From: Streptococcus mitis NCTC 12261
Lineage (GTDB): Bacteria > Bacillota > Bacilli > Lactobacillales > Streptococcaceae
Length of the DNA stretch: 64,000 nt
Reading direction: 5' to 3'
Assembly: GCF_000148585.2 (NCBI RefSeq)
Contig: NZ_CP028414.1
Coordinates: 487,501 to 551,500, forward strand
In this document: in pieces, positions 38,609 to 47,489 of the stretch
Position numbering within the stretch: position 1 is the first letter of the stretch
Layout of the letters: each line of letters begins with the position of its first letter
Made by a program: the position numbers and the translations under genes
Notes under the pieces: generated by a model
Databases searched by the model: none
Told to the model about the DNA's origin: nothing
The model's input: only the letters and a program-made list of their open reading frames with translations

Positions 38609-38617
38609 TGTTATACT
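38609..38617 (+). promoter_or_regulatory. extended -10 promoter of the phosphoesterase
   Basis: TGTTATACT lies 31 bases before the ATG at 38648. Confidence 0.5.
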
Positions 38618-38647
38618 TATTGCAAGAGAAAAAACGAGGAGATGGAT

Positions 38648-39490
38648 ATGACGAAAATAGCTCTTCTTTCAGATATTCATGGTAATACCACTGCTTTAGA
38701 GGCAGTTTTAGCAGATGCGCGGCAGCTAGGAGTGGATGAATACTGGCTTTTGGGAGACATTCTCATGCCAGGGACAGGGCGTAGAAGGATTTTGGACTTG
38801 TTGGCTCAACTACCGATTACGGCTAGAGTTTTGGGAAACTGGGAAGACAGTTTGTGGCATGGTGTCCGCAAGGAATTGGATAGTACTCGTCCCAGTCAAC
38901 GCTATCTCTTGCGCCAGTGTCAGTATGTTTTAGAGGAAATTTCCCTAGAAGAAATTGAACTGCTCCACAATCAACCTCTCCAGATTCATCGTCAGTTTGG
39001 GGATTTGACGGTGGGAATTAGCCATCATCTTCCTGATAAGAACTGGGGGAGAGAGTTGATTCACACTGGAGAACAAGAGGATTTTGACCGCTTGGTGACC
39101 AATCCGCCTTGTGATATTGCTGTCTATGGTCATATCCACCAGCAGTTGCTTCGTTACGGGACTGGTGGGCAATTGATTGTCAATCCAGGTTCGATTGGGC
39201 AACCTTTCTTTCTAGATGCCCAGTTGCGGAAGGACTTACGGGCCCAGTATATGATTTTGGAGTTTGATGACAAGGGCTTGGTAGATATGGACTTCCGACG
39301 GGTGGACTACGATGTGGCAGCTGAATTGCAGCTAGCTAAAGACCTCAAACTTCCCTATTTTGAGGTTTACTATGAAAGTCTGGTCAATGGTATCCACCAT
39401 ACTCATCATCAGGAATTTCTGAGAGAATTAGCCCAGAAAGAGGGCTATGATAGGGAATTAGATGCTTGGTTGAAAAGTGGTAACGATTGA
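38648..39490 (+). CDS. calcineurin-like metallophosphoesterase
   Basis: A 280-residue phosphoesterase. Metal motifs in order: LLSDIHGNTTALEAVL (DxH, N-terminus), YWLLGDILMPG (GD), VLGNWED (GNW variant of GNHE), and VYGHIHQQLLR (GHxH), then NPGSIGQPF. It resembles YfcE/MJ0936-type cyclic-nucleotide or protein phosphatases, but the substrate is unknown. ATG 38648 is preferred to 38642 because GAGGAG is directly before the latter. The Rrf2 gene promoter overlaps its end. Confidence 0.85.
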   Translation: MTKIALLSDIHGNTTALEAVLADARQLGVDEYWLLGDILMPGTGRRRILDLLAQLPITARVLGNWEDSLWHGVRKELDSTRPSQRYLLRQCQYVLEEISLEEIELLHNQPLQIHRQFGDLTVGISHHLPDKNWGRELIHTGEQEDFDRLVTNPPCDIAVYGHIHQQLLRYGTGGQLIVNPGSIGQPFFLDAQLRKDLRAQYMILEFDDKGLVDMDFRRVDYDVAAELQLAKDLKLPYFEVYYESLVNGIHHTHHQEFLRELAQKEGYDRELDAWLKSGND

Positions 39491-39514
39491 CATTACAACT
39501 AAAAAGGGTATAAT
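39487..39514 (+). promoter_or_regulatory. promoter of the Rrf2-type gene
   Basis: TTGACA (39487-39492) and TATAAT (39509-39514) are both perfect and 16 bp apart. The -35 overlaps the stop codon of the phosphoesterase gene. Confidence 0.8.
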
Positions 39515-39565
39515 AATAGAAAAAGAAGAGTAGAGGCAGGGTAGCCTCGTAAAAAGGAGAAGAGG

Positions 39566-40003
39566 ATGCAAATTCCAAGTAGATTTACCATTGCGACTCA
39601 TATGCTGATAATTATTGCCCTCGAGGGGAAGGAAAGCAAGGTGACCAGTGATTTTCTGGCTGCTAGTGTCGGGGTCAATCCAGTCATTATCAGAAAGACC
39701 TTGTCCCAGTTGAAGAAGGCAGAGCTGATTTCAGTCGCGCGCGGAACGGGCGGAACAGAGATTGTTAAGGATCTCAAAGACATTAGTCTTTTAGATGTTT
39801 ATCAAGCGGTCGAATGTCTTGGTAAGACAGGCCAACTCTTCAGTTTTCATGACAATCCAAATCCAAATTGCCCAGTTGGAGCTCATATTCATGATGTTTT
39901 GGATCAAAAATTGGAGAGAATCCAGCTGGCTATGGAGGCTGAGCTTGGTCAGACCAGTCTAGAACAGGTCGTAGCCGATGCAGAGAGTCAAATGAAGGAG
40001 TGA
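39566..40003 (+). CDS. Rrf2-family transcriptional regulator
   Basis: A 145-residue winged-helix protein (IPSRFTIATHMLIIIALEG; recognition helix in VNPVIIRKTLSQLKKAELI). The usual Rrf2 wing GTGGTEIVKDLKDISLLDVYQAVE is present. A single region around residues ~100-110 (NPNPNCPVGAHIHDVLD) has one Cys; the three-Cys iron-sulfur set of IscR/NsrR is missing, so it belongs with YwnA-like members that sense other signals. Strong sigma-A promoter; single gene. Confidence 0.88.
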   Translation: MQIPSRFTIATHMLIIIALEGKESKVTSDFLAASVGVNPVIIRKTLSQLKKAELISVARGTGGTEIVKDLKDISLLDVYQAVECLGKTGQLFSFHDNPNPNCPVGAHIHDVLDQKLERIQLAMEAELGQTSLEQVVADAESQMKE

Positions 40004-40040
40004 GAGGGGTAGATGCCCTCTTTTTCTCTATGTAAAATTG

Positions 40041-40049
40041 TGATAAAAT
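40041..40049 (+). promoter_or_regulatory. extended -10 promoter of the DUF218 gene
   Basis: TGATAAAAT lies 22 bases before the ATG at 40072, with AAAGGAGGAAG between them. Confidence 0.45.
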
Positions 40050-40071
40050 AGAATCATTAAAGGAGGAAGAA

Positions 40072-41091
40072 ATGTATCTTGTTATAGGAATTGTATTAGC
40101 CTTTATAGTGTCATTTTGGAAAGATAATAGAAGTTTGTGGAATCCAGTATTATTCTTATTATCCCTCATTTCCAGTTATTTTTATCTAGGCTACCTTTTT
40201 TATCAAAATGGGTATGAGAAGATTCATTTCGCTTTTTTTATATTTCCCTTTATTTTACTTCCGATACTGCTTTTTCTAAGTGGCATCTTTTTAATCTATA
40301 ATGGCCTTATCTTGCTGAAGCGAGAGGGACGTTCAAAGGCTAATTATCTCTCAATGCTCCTTGGAATAGTCATTTTGTTATTTTTTGCCTTGATGTCATT
40401 TCGATTGGGTGATAGAAATGAATTATTTTACACCAATCACTTTCTAAACATTTTATTTGCATTTATTGCTTATTCTTACTTTATTTTTGGTTTTGCTTTT
40501 GTGGGTTTTATGTTGTACTCTATCTTGTATCTCTTTATTCCTAAGAAGAAGCATTATGATTTTATCATCATTCATGGTGCAGGTTTGTTAGACGGAGAAA
40601 AGGTAACACCTTTGCTAAAGAGGAGAATTGATAAGGCAGTAGAAGCTTACCACAATTCTAAGAATCCTCATATCAAAATCATTGCTAGTGGTGGTCAAGG
40701 AGGAGATGAGAAGATTTCTGAAGCGCAGGCTATTACAAACTATCTGCTTGAAGAGACCGATGTTCCCCAAGATGGGATTATCCTGGAGGACCAATCAAGG
40801 ACTACCTACGAGAACCTTCTCTTTTCTAAGGAACTTGGTGAGAAGCTGGTAGCCAAACCTCAATTCCTCTTTGTAACAAATGATTATCATGTCTTTAGAA
40901 CAAGTACCTATGCTCGTAAGTTAAAAATGAAGGGAGATGGCCTCGGATGTAGGACGGCAGGCTACTACATACCATCTGCTTTTATTCGGGAGTACGTAGC
41001 TCTCTGTGTCAAAATGAAATGGCTTTTCCTTGCCTTTTATGTCCTGCTATTAGCACTCATTTTGATAGCCTACAAAGGAATTATTTGGTAG
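40072..41091 (+). CDS. DUF218 (YdcF/ElyC/SanA-like) membrane protein
   Basis: A 339-residue protein. Four or five N-terminal helices (residues ~1-160) precede a DUF218 domain (~160-315): FIIIHGAGLLDGEKVTPLLKRRI, IIASGGQGGDEKISEAQA, ILEDQSRTTYENLLFSKEL and FVTNDYHVFRTSTYARKL are all hallmarks. A last helix ends the protein. Relatives in Gram-negatives affect envelope carbon metabolism and vancomycin sensitivity. No catalytic role is established. Confidence 0.85.
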   Translation: MYLVIGIVLAFIVSFWKDNRSLWNPVLFLLSLISSYFYLGYLFYQNGYEKIHFAFFIFPFILLPILLFLSGIFLIYNGLILLKREGRSKANYLSMLLGIVILLFFALMSFRLGDRNELFYTNHFLNILFAFIAYSYFIFGFAFVGFMLYSILYLFIPKKKHYDFIIIHGAGLLDGEKVTPLLKRRIDKAVEAYHNSKNPHIKIIASGGQGGDEKISEAQAITNYLLEETDVPQDGIILEDQSRTTYENLLFSKELGEKLVAKPQFLFVTNDYHVFRTSTYARKLKMKGDGLGCRTAGYYIPSAFIREYVALCVKMKWLFLAFYVLLLALILIAYKGIIW

Positions 41092-41104
41092 TCAGATTCT
41101 ATTT

Positions 41105-41149
41105 AAAAAGACTTAGAATGCACATGAAAGTATGTATTCTAGGTCTTTT
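41105..41149. terminator. bidirectional terminator
   Basis: AAAAGACTTAGAAT pairs with ATTCTAGGTCTTTT. It lies between convergent genes. Confidence 0.8.
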
Positions 41150-41178
41150 GTTTTGTATACATTTGATTTTCAAGAGTA

Positions 41179-42252
41179 CTATCTATTTTTCCATGCTTGG
41201 TAACGGGTATCAATCAATAATTGAGTGAGACGTCCCATAGTTTCCCTTTCTTCTGGAGTTAGGGATTGAGCTTGGACGAAGAGATGATGAATGTGTTCGA
41301 TAGCCTTTAAGGAAGACAAGTCATTGATAGAAGTAATACCAGAATCAAGAATGGTGCCAAAGAAGAGATCGAAGTAGAGCTGGAGTTCCTCGTCAGGGAC
41401 TGTGGCCACCCATTCTTTGAAGGTTATGTCAACTTGTTGGCTATCACTGTTGGTTTTATCCAGTTGGACGAAGTGCTTGTCCTCAATCTGCCAACTAAAG
41501 GTATCGTGCTGGGCGATACCACCCAAAGCAGTACTGTGCACGATGATTTGCTGGTTAGGGATTTCTAGCATCATACCGATGATGGAACCTTGTGGAATGA
41601 AGACCTTGGTTTTATCCATTATCCTTTGATAGCCCTCGGTTTGTGTCAATTCTGTGTGGAGACCAGGCGCATCAAAGGTATAAACTGCTGTGATTTGATT
41701 TTGCAAGTTTTTCTCAATTTGACTAGCAGCATAGATGGCTAAATTTCCTCCCTTGGAATGTCCAGCCAGAATGACCTTTTGCTTAGGATGGTGGGCAAAA
41801 AAGTTCTTTAAATAGCGGAGGGCATGCTTTTGAGCAGGAATTTCCTTCATATAAGTCAGGTGGAAATCTTCCTTCCAGCCAATGATACTGTCATCAGTCC
41901 CACGAAAGACAATCAGATAGGTATCGAGATTGAGGTGGTAGGTCATAGCTGCAAATTGTTTTTGCAATTCAGGATTGATGTCATTGATAAAATGGGAGAG
42001 TTTGCAATTTTTGAAGCGTTTGTGTCGAGCTAATTCATCCAATAGCTGGAGGCGATTTTTGCTGGTCAACATGTTAGGCTCTCTTGGAACCTGAGGTGCC
42101 AGGTCTAAAAGTCGCTGAGGAGTTGTGGAGACCAGATTATCAAAGGAGAGGTAGGTGGTTTCTGTTAAGGCTAAAACATCTAATTCATTCAAAGGTAGGT
42201 CGTAAAAGGAATCGTGTGCGACATCTTTCAGATAGTCAAAAATATTGGCCAT
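41179..42252 (-). CDS. DUF2974 (Mbeg1-like) alpha/beta hydrolase
   Basis: A 357-residue lipase-like protein. The nucleophile elbow is VILAGHSKGGNLAIYAA (GHSKG, ~S165), preceded by LIVFRGTDDSIIGWKEDF, the lipase-3-type oxyanion segment. DUF2974 proteins are found across streptococci and lactobacilli with no defined substrate. No signal peptide or membrane segment is seen, so it is cytoplasmic. Ribosome site AAAGGAGC precedes the ATG at 42252. Confidence 0.82.
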   Translation of the reverse strand: MANIFDYLKDVAHDSFYDLPLNELDVLALTETTYLSFDNLVSTTPQRLLDLAPQVPREPNMLTSKNRLQLLDELARHKRFKNCKLSHFINDINPELQKQFAAMTYHLNLDTYLIVFRGTDDSIIGWKEDFHLTYMKEIPAQKHALRYLKNFFAHHPKQKVILAGHSKGGNLAIYAASQIEKNLQNQITAVYTFDAPGLHTELTQTEGYQRIMDKTKVFIPQGSIIGMMLEIPNQQIIVHSTALGGIAQHDTFSWQIEDKHFVQLDKTNSDSQQVDITFKEWVATVPDEELQLYFDLFFGTILDSGITSINDLSSLKAIEHIHHLFVQAQSLTPEERETMGRLTQLLIDTRYQAWKNR

Positions 42253-42379
42253 AAGAGCTCCTTTCTTTTTATTTATCTTATCAAATTTCCCTTAAATTAG
42301 CTAGTAGGATTGCCTCATTTTGTTGCCTAAAAACAAGCTGCTTCAAATTCAGTTTCAGATCTTCTAGCATTGAAAAATC

Positions 42380-42388
42380 TGTTATAAT
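42380..42388 (+). promoter_or_regulatory. extended -10 promoter of the two-component system
   Basis: TGTTATAAT lies 20 bases before the response-regulator ATG (42408); AAAGGAGGAG is between. Confidence 0.55.
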
Positions 42389-42407
42389 AATAGAAAAGGA
42401 GGAGCGC

Positions 42408-43085
42408 ATGCACAAGATTTTATTAGTAGAAGATGATCAGGTTATTCGTCAACAGGTCGGGAAAATGCTCTCTGAATGGGGATTTGAAGTGGTGCTGGTA
42501 GAAGACTTTATGGAAGTTTTGAGTCTTTTTGTCCAGTCGGAGCCTCATCTGGTCCTCATGGATATTGGACTGCCCTTGTTTAATGGCTATCACTGGTGTC
42601 AGGAAATTCGCAAGATTTCCAAGGTCCCCATCATGTTTCTGTCTTCGAGAGACCAGGCTATGGATATTGTCATGGCAATCAATATGGGGGCGGATGACTT
42701 TGTGACCAAGCCTTTTGACCAGCAGGTTCTTTTAGCCAAAGTTCAGGGCTTGTTGCGACGTTCATATGAGTTTGGGCGTGACGAGAGTTTACTGGAATAT
42801 GCTGGTGTTATCCTCAATACCAAATCAATGGATTTACATTATCAAGGGCAAGTCTTGAATTTGACCAAGAACGAATTCCAGATTTTACGAGTTTTGTTTG
42901 AGCATGCGGGCAATATTGTAGCGCGTGACGATCTCATGCGGGAACTTTGGAACAGTGACTTTTTCATTGATGACAATACCCTATCTGTTAATGTGGCTCG
43001 ATTGCGTAAAAAGTTGGAAGAGCAGGGCTTGGTAGGATTTATCGAAACCAAGAAAGGGATAGGGTACGGATTAAAGCATGCTTGA
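42408..43085 (+). CDS. OmpR-family response regulator
   Basis: A 225-residue regulator with an N-terminal receiver domain (acidic pocket D9-D10, phospho-acceptor D52 in VLMDIGLP, K in VTKPFD ~102) and an OmpR/PhoB winged helix (NEFQILRVLFEHAGNIVARDDLM, SVNVARLRKKLEE). Overlaps the kinase start by 8 bases. In pneumococcus a pair at this place is TCS01; assignment is by order. Confidence 0.93.
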   Translation: MHKILLVEDDQVIRQQVGKMLSEWGFEVVLVEDFMEVLSLFVQSEPHLVLMDIGLPLFNGYHWCQEIRKISKVPIMFLSSRDQAMDIVMAINMGADDFVTKPFDQQVLLAKVQGLLRRSYEFGRDESLLEYAGVILNTKSMDLHYQGQVLNLTKNEFQILRVLFEHAGNIVARDDLMRELWNSDFFIDDNTLSVNVARLRKKLEEQGLVGFIETKKGIGYGLKHA

Positions 43086-44052
43086 TTGGAAACAATTTTT
43101 TCTAGCCTATCTGCGTTCCCGTAGTCGTCTGTTTGTCTATCTGATTTCTTTGACGTTTCTGCTCTTACTCTTTCAGTTTTTATTTGCCAGTTTGGGAATT
43201 TACTTTCTCTACTTTTTCCTCTTGTGTTGCTTTGTAACCATCTTATTTTTCACTTGGGACATATTGGTGGAAATGCAGGTCTATCGTCAGGAAATTCTCT
43301 ATGGGGAGAGGGAAGCCAAATCTCCTTTGGAAATAGTTTTAGCAGAAAAATTAGAAGCGCGTGAGATGGAACTTTATCAGCAGAGGTCAGATTCAGAAAG
43401 AAAATTGACGGATTTGCTGGATTACTATACCTTGTGGGTTCATCAGATTAAGACCCCCATTGCAGCTAGTCAACTCTTAGTTGCAGAAGTAGCCGACCGC
43501 CAACTGAAGCAGCAATTAGAACAGGAAATTTTCAAAATCGACTCCTATACTAATCTAGTCTTACAGTACCTGCGTTTAGAAAGTTTTCATGATGATTTGG
43601 TCTTAAAGCAGGTGCAAATTGAGGATTTGGTCAAGGAAATAATTCGTAAATATGCTCTTTTCTTTATTCAAAAAGGCTTAAATGTCAATCTACATGACCT
43701 TGATAAAGAAATCGTGACGGATAAAAAGTGGCTGCTAGTGGTTATTGAGCAAATCATCTCAAACTGTCTCAAGTACACCAAGGAAGGTGGTCTGGAGATT
43801 TATATGGAGGGGCAAGAGCTTTGTATCAAGGATACGGGAATCGGGATAAAAAACAGTGATGTCCTCCGAGTCTTTGAACGTGGCTTTTCAGGATATAATG
43901 GACGCCTAACCCAGCAGTCATCTGGACTTGGCCTCTACCTATCTAAGAAAATTTCTGAAGAACTGGGGCACCAGATTCGCATCGAGTCTGAGGTCGGAAA
44001 AGGAACGACAGTGCGGATTCAGTTTGCTCAAGTGAACTTAGTCCTTGAGTGA
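43078..44052 (+). CDS. sensor histidine kinase (intramembrane-sensing type)
   Basis: A 324-residue kinase with two N-terminal helices (~20-39 and ~40-60) and almost no external loop, the layout of BceS-like kinases that take signals from membrane partners. The phospho-accepting His is H122 in LWVHQIKTPIAASQLL; the ATP domain has QIISNCLKYTKEG (N box), DTGIGIKNSDVLRVFERGF (G1/F) and SSGLGLYLSKKI (G2). BceS kinases usually pair with an ABC transporter; the transporter next here, at 44488, is a half-exporter of a different class. Confidence 0.92.
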   Translation: MLDWKQFFLAYLRSRSRLFVYLISLTFLLLLFQFLFASLGIYFLYFFLLCCFVTILFFTWDILVEMQVYRQEILYGEREAKSPLEIVLAEKLEAREMELYQQRSDSERKLTDLLDYYTLWVHQIKTPIAASQLLVAEVADRQLKQQLEQEIFKIDSYTNLVLQYLRLESFHDDLVLKQVQIEDLVKEIIRKYALFFIQKGLNVNLHDLDKEIVTDKKWLLVVIEQIISNCLKYTKEGGLEIYMEGQELCIKDTGIGIKNSDVLRVFERGFSGYNGRLTQQSSGLGLYLSKKISEELGHQIRIESEVGKGTTVRIQFAQVNLVLE

Positions 44053-44487
44053 GAAGAGACAATGAGTTTTTACCCAATCTCTTTTTGCTATATTTCAGGA
44101 TATTTGAAGACTGTTTTTTTCAAAACCAATAATAGAATTTTTAATACGGAATATAGTATAAATACTGGTTCAAAGTGAAGTTTTGTATGCTTTATACTTT
44201 TGTTGAGTATAAAATCTATAAACTAAGGGTGAATTACAGAAATTAATTTGAGATGAAGTGAATTGTAGACTTGGGAAATGTCTCCTATTCGATTTCAGAA
44301 TGAATCGTTGATACAGGATTAAAAGAACTGCAGCTTTCTTTTTATTTTGAATGATAGTAAAAACTGCAGTACTTGTGTGATTTACAATTATTGCACTCAA
44401 TGTCCGAGTATCGCACTATCTGAAATAGGGAATAGTAGAGATTGTTCTGCGATATGTAAAAAAACGCATTAGTAAGGAGTATCGTAT
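44053..44487. other. 435-base intergenic region
   Basis: It starts with a weak hairpin (AGAGA ... TCTCTTTTT, 44056-44087) that may end the kinase transcript. An inverted repeat ACTGCAG/CTGCAGT with a ~31-base loop lies near 44329-44375. No convincing gene is seen on either strand; small frames there lack ribosome sites and family features. Confidence 0.4.
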
Positions 44488-45999
44488 ATGCTACCATATC
44501 TTAAAACTATTAGATGGTATCTCTTCTTTAATTTTCTTTTTGGTGTAGTATCGAATATCTGCACAGCTTTGTTACCGTATTTCACGCAGGCATTAATCAA
44601 AGGGGATTATCAAGTAGCTCTATATGGTTACTCTATGTCAGTGGCTGGCTATTTGAGTTGTAACTATATCCAAATGATACTTGATTGGAAGCAGGGGATT
44701 ATCTTTTCGACTACTTTGAAAAATGAGTGGTTTCGTTCACTTCTGGGACTCAGTCACCACGATTTCAAGCAGAAAACAGTAGCAGAGTATATTTCCTATC
44801 AATCTAATGACCTAGATTCGTTGGAAAAGGATTACCTTCCTCCATTGATGAGTTTTATCAAACAAATTTTACGTATCATCATTTACGCTTTCATTATTAG
44901 CAGAACAATTAATCCTATTGTATCATTGATTTTAATCTTTTCCACTGGAATTAGTATTCAAATTCCTAAAATCGTTGGGAAGTTGACCGCTAATCGCAGA
45001 CAGGTTTACTTGAAAAAACAAGGAGATTACTATCGAACTTTGGAGGATTTGCTCATGGGACATCATTTGGTAAATAAACTAACTATGTCGCATTTTTTGA
45101 ATCAACAAAAGAGTTCTCTAAAGAATTTGCAGGATAAGTATTTTAAGTATGGTTTGACAAAAATTACTGGCATCTTATTGACAGGTGTTTCTTTTGAATT
45201 CATTAGTCTTGTTCTGTTTATTTATTTAGCCTACTCTCTATCTCACCAGCAACTCGGTATTCCTGAGGTGGTGGCGAGTTTCGGATATATTAATGCTTTT
45301 TCTGAACCAATACAGGAAATCCTTTATGATTTACAAATGTTAGAGTCCGTAAAGCCTGTAATCAAGAGTTTTCAAAACATTGTTGGGAGACCCGTTTCAG
45401 TTCAAGCACCTCAACATTCTTTTGATACGATTACTTTGAAAAACATTTCCAAACAAATGGGAGAATCAAAATTGATAATTACTTCCGCTACGATTCAAAA
45501 AGGGGATAAAATTGCGCTTATTGGTAAGAATGGGTCTGGAAAAAGTAGTCTTCTCAACATTTTAAATGGAACAGATGAAGATTTTGAAGGACAAATTGTG
45601 CTAGATGGGCTTGTTTTGGACCATCTTTGGGGAAGATTCGGTATGATTCTGCAACAAGAACATACATTTATTTCAAGTTATGAAAATAATGTAACGCTAT
45701 TCAATAGTTTCAATGAAAAATTCAGAGAAGAAGATTTTGAAAAAATTCCACCACAATCCCTGTCAGGTGGTCAGCAACAACGAATGTATTTAAATCGTGA
45801 GAAAAATCGTAAAAATCCATTGCTTATCCTAGACGAACCTTTCTCTGCCTTGGATACTAATCAGTTTAAAATGGAATTGGAAAGAGTTCTGGAACTACCA
45901 AGTGCCGTCATTGTTACTTTACATCGCCAAAACGAATTATTAAGTAAGTTTGACCAAGTTTGGGAAATTAAGAATGGAGAACTTGTAATTTTGAAATAG
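44488..45999 (+). CDS. ABC half-transporter with shortened nucleotide-binding domain
   Basis: A 503-residue fused protein, six-helix membrane domain (~1-290) then ATPase. Walker A is GKNGSGKSSLLN (~345), signature LSGGQQQRMYLNRE (~425), Walker B LLILDEPFSALD (~446), switch His in VTLHRQ. Only about 68 residues separate Walker A from the signature, some 30 fewer than in MsbA-like exporters, and the TxVGExG-type X-loop is missing; the usual ARAL after the signature reads LNREKNRKN. It is likely a peptide or drug exporter. Ribosome site AAGGAG at 44474. Substrate and partner unknown; it may form homodimers. Confidence 0.8.
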   Translation: MLPYLKTIRWYLFFNFLFGVVSNICTALLPYFTQALIKGDYQVALYGYSMSVAGYLSCNYIQMILDWKQGIIFSTTLKNEWFRSLLGLSHHDFKQKTVAEYISYQSNDLDSLEKDYLPPLMSFIKQILRIIIYAFIISRTINPIVSLILIFSTGISIQIPKIVGKLTANRRQVYLKKQGDYYRTLEDLLMGHHLVNKLTMSHFLNQQKSSLKNLQDKYFKYGLTKITGILLTGVSFEFISLVLFIYLAYSLSHQQLGIPEVVASFGYINAFSEPIQEILYDLQMLESVKPVIKSFQNIVGRPVSVQAPQHSFDTITLKNISKQMGESKLIITSATIQKGDKIALIGKNGSGKSSLLNILNGTDEDFEGQIVLDGLVLDHLWGRFGMILQQEHTFISSYENNVTLFNSFNEKFREEDFEKIPPQSLSGGQQQRMYLNREKNRKNPLLILDEPFSALDTNQFKMELERVLELPSAVIVTLHRQNELLSKFDQVWEIKNGELVILK

Positions 46000-46139
46000 C
46001 TAAATTATAAAGAATAAAACGCATAGTATCAAGGTTCAGGAGATATCGTTTTTCCTTCTTCGGATAAGGAAACAAAAATTTCTTGCTTCATCTATCTGTT
46101 AAATTGAGAGATTTCCTCAGAGAAAGACTGTAAAATTTT

Positions 46140-46148
46140 TGATATAAT
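46140..46148 (+). promoter_or_regulatory. extended -10 promoter of the DUF389 gene
   Basis: TGATATAAT gives a 5' leader of ~135 bases before the ATG at 46290. The ~290-base gap also holds a degraded copy of the ileS-terminator element (AAAACGCATAGTATCAAGG near 46017). Confidence 0.45.
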
Positions 46149-46289
46149 GTTAAGGATGGACTGACGGATACTTAGAGGATTATTTTCAAAAGAATAATAG
46201 GTGAGAAGAAAAATATGTAAGATTGGACAGAAGTCTCTCTACCATCATCTATGCAGAAACAAGATTATATGAAATAAAAGGAGTAACCA

Positions 46290-47339
46290 ATGACCGGAAA
46301 CTATTCAACACGTGAATACCGTGAGAAATTATATGATGATCTTCATGTTCGATTAAGAGATACAGTGATTTTGATGTGTGCGATTTTTATTGCCTCTATT
46401 GGCCTAAATATGAATTCAACAGCTGTCATTATTGGAGCCATGCTGATTTCCCCTCTTATGACACCGATTGTTGGACTCGGATTTGGTTTAGCTATTTTTG
46501 ATACGCGTTTAATCAAGCAATCTCTAGAGGTTTTATTTACCCAAGTATTGGTTAGCTTGCTTGTCTCGGCTCTGTATTTCTGGATTTCTCCCTTATCTTA
46601 TGAAAGTAGCGAATTGATTGCACGAACCTCTCCAACAATTTGGGATGTGCTCATTGCTATTGCTGGTGGGATAGCAGGTTTCATTGGTTCAAGGAAAAAA
46701 GAAGCAAACAATATCGTACCAGGAGTAGCCATCGCAACAGCTCTGATGCCACCTATCTGCACTGCAGGTTACGGTTTAGCTAATGGAAATGTACGATTTT
46801 TATTTGGGGCTCTCTATCTTTTCTTGATCAACTGTGTCTTTATCATGCTAATCAACATTGTTGGAACAAGAATTATGATGAGAAAATCTCCCTTAAGTTC
46901 ATTTAAAGAGCTAAACATTAAAATGAGAATTGGGTTGATATCCTTGATTGTATTATTGATTCTTCCGGCCAGCTATTCAGCAGTCACTCTAACGATAGAT
47001 CAAGCGCGAAAAGAAGGAATCAAACAGTTTGTAGGAAAAGAGTTCGCCAATCACACGGTCATTAATCAAGTCTACAAATCAAGAAACAATGAGTTGGTCT
47101 TGACGGTTGTTGGAGATCCGCTTTCAGAAGAAGAATTAGAAACGCTCCACCAAAAACAAGCCTCTTACGGTATTCAATCTGTTCAATTGAAAGTCAATCA
47201 AGTTCATAATTCGACAAAATTAGACAGTGATTCGACCAAGGAATTTTATGAAACCATTAACAAGTATATCGATCAAAAACTCTCTGAAAAGGATTCACAA
47301 AAAGATCTCGTAAAAGAAAATGAAGCAGACAAGGATTGA
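46290..47339 (+). CDS. DUF389 family membrane protein
   Basis: A 349-residue protein with about six membrane helices and the DUF389 hallmarks STAVIIGAMLISPLMTPIVGLG, SPTIWDVLIAIAGGIAGFIG and NIVPGVAIATALMPPICTAGYGLA. A cytoplasmic or extracellular C-terminal domain follows from ~240, ending in a charged tail. No function is known for the family. The ribosome site AAAGGAG is 6 bases before the ATG. Confidence 0.85.
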   Translation: MTGNYSTREYREKLYDDLHVRLRDTVILMCAIFIASIGLNMNSTAVIIGAMLISPLMTPIVGLGFGLAIFDTRLIKQSLEVLFTQVLVSLLVSALYFWISPLSYESSELIARTSPTIWDVLIAIAGGIAGFIGSRKKEANNIVPGVAIATALMPPICTAGYGLANGNVRFLFGALYLFLINCVFIMLINIVGTRIMMRKSPLSSFKELNIKMRIGLISLIVLLILPASYSAVTLTIDQARKEGIKQFVGKEFANHTVINQVYKSRNNELVLTVVGDPLSEEELETLHQKQASYGIQSVQLKVNQVHNSTKLDSDSTKEFYETINKYIDQKLSEKDSQKDLVKENEADKD

Positions 47340-47423
47340 GGATATTGACCATATCTAACTCATGAAAGCAAATCTTGTGTGGTGGTTTGATCAATCACTA
47401 CTAGCTCAGGTTAAATAAAATAT

Positions 47424-47456
47424 AAAAAGCAACAGCTGAAATAGTTGTTGCTTTTT
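47424..47456. terminator. bidirectional terminator
   Basis: AAAAAGCAACA pairs with TGTTGCTTTTT. It lies between the DUF389 gene and convergent thrS. Confidence 0.85.
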
Positions 47457-47489
47457 AGGTAGCTAGGATTTTATCCCAGGTTTTATCTC

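Noticed and set aside
44062..44178. 38-codon frame on the plus strand that could be a small exported peptide for the nearby ABC transporter
   Set aside because: It overlaps the likely kinase terminator, has no leader or double-glycine motif, and only a weak purine-rich stretch before the ATG.
44170..44400. 76-codon open frame on the minus strand between the histidine kinase and the ABC transporter
   Set aside because: No ribosome site, no family features, composition like the surrounding non-coding DNA.
43078..45999. Treating the kinase and the following ABC transporter as a BceS-BceAB detoxification module
   Set aside because: BceAB has a separate ATPase and a ten-helix permease; the neighbour is a fused six-helix half-exporter 435 bases away.
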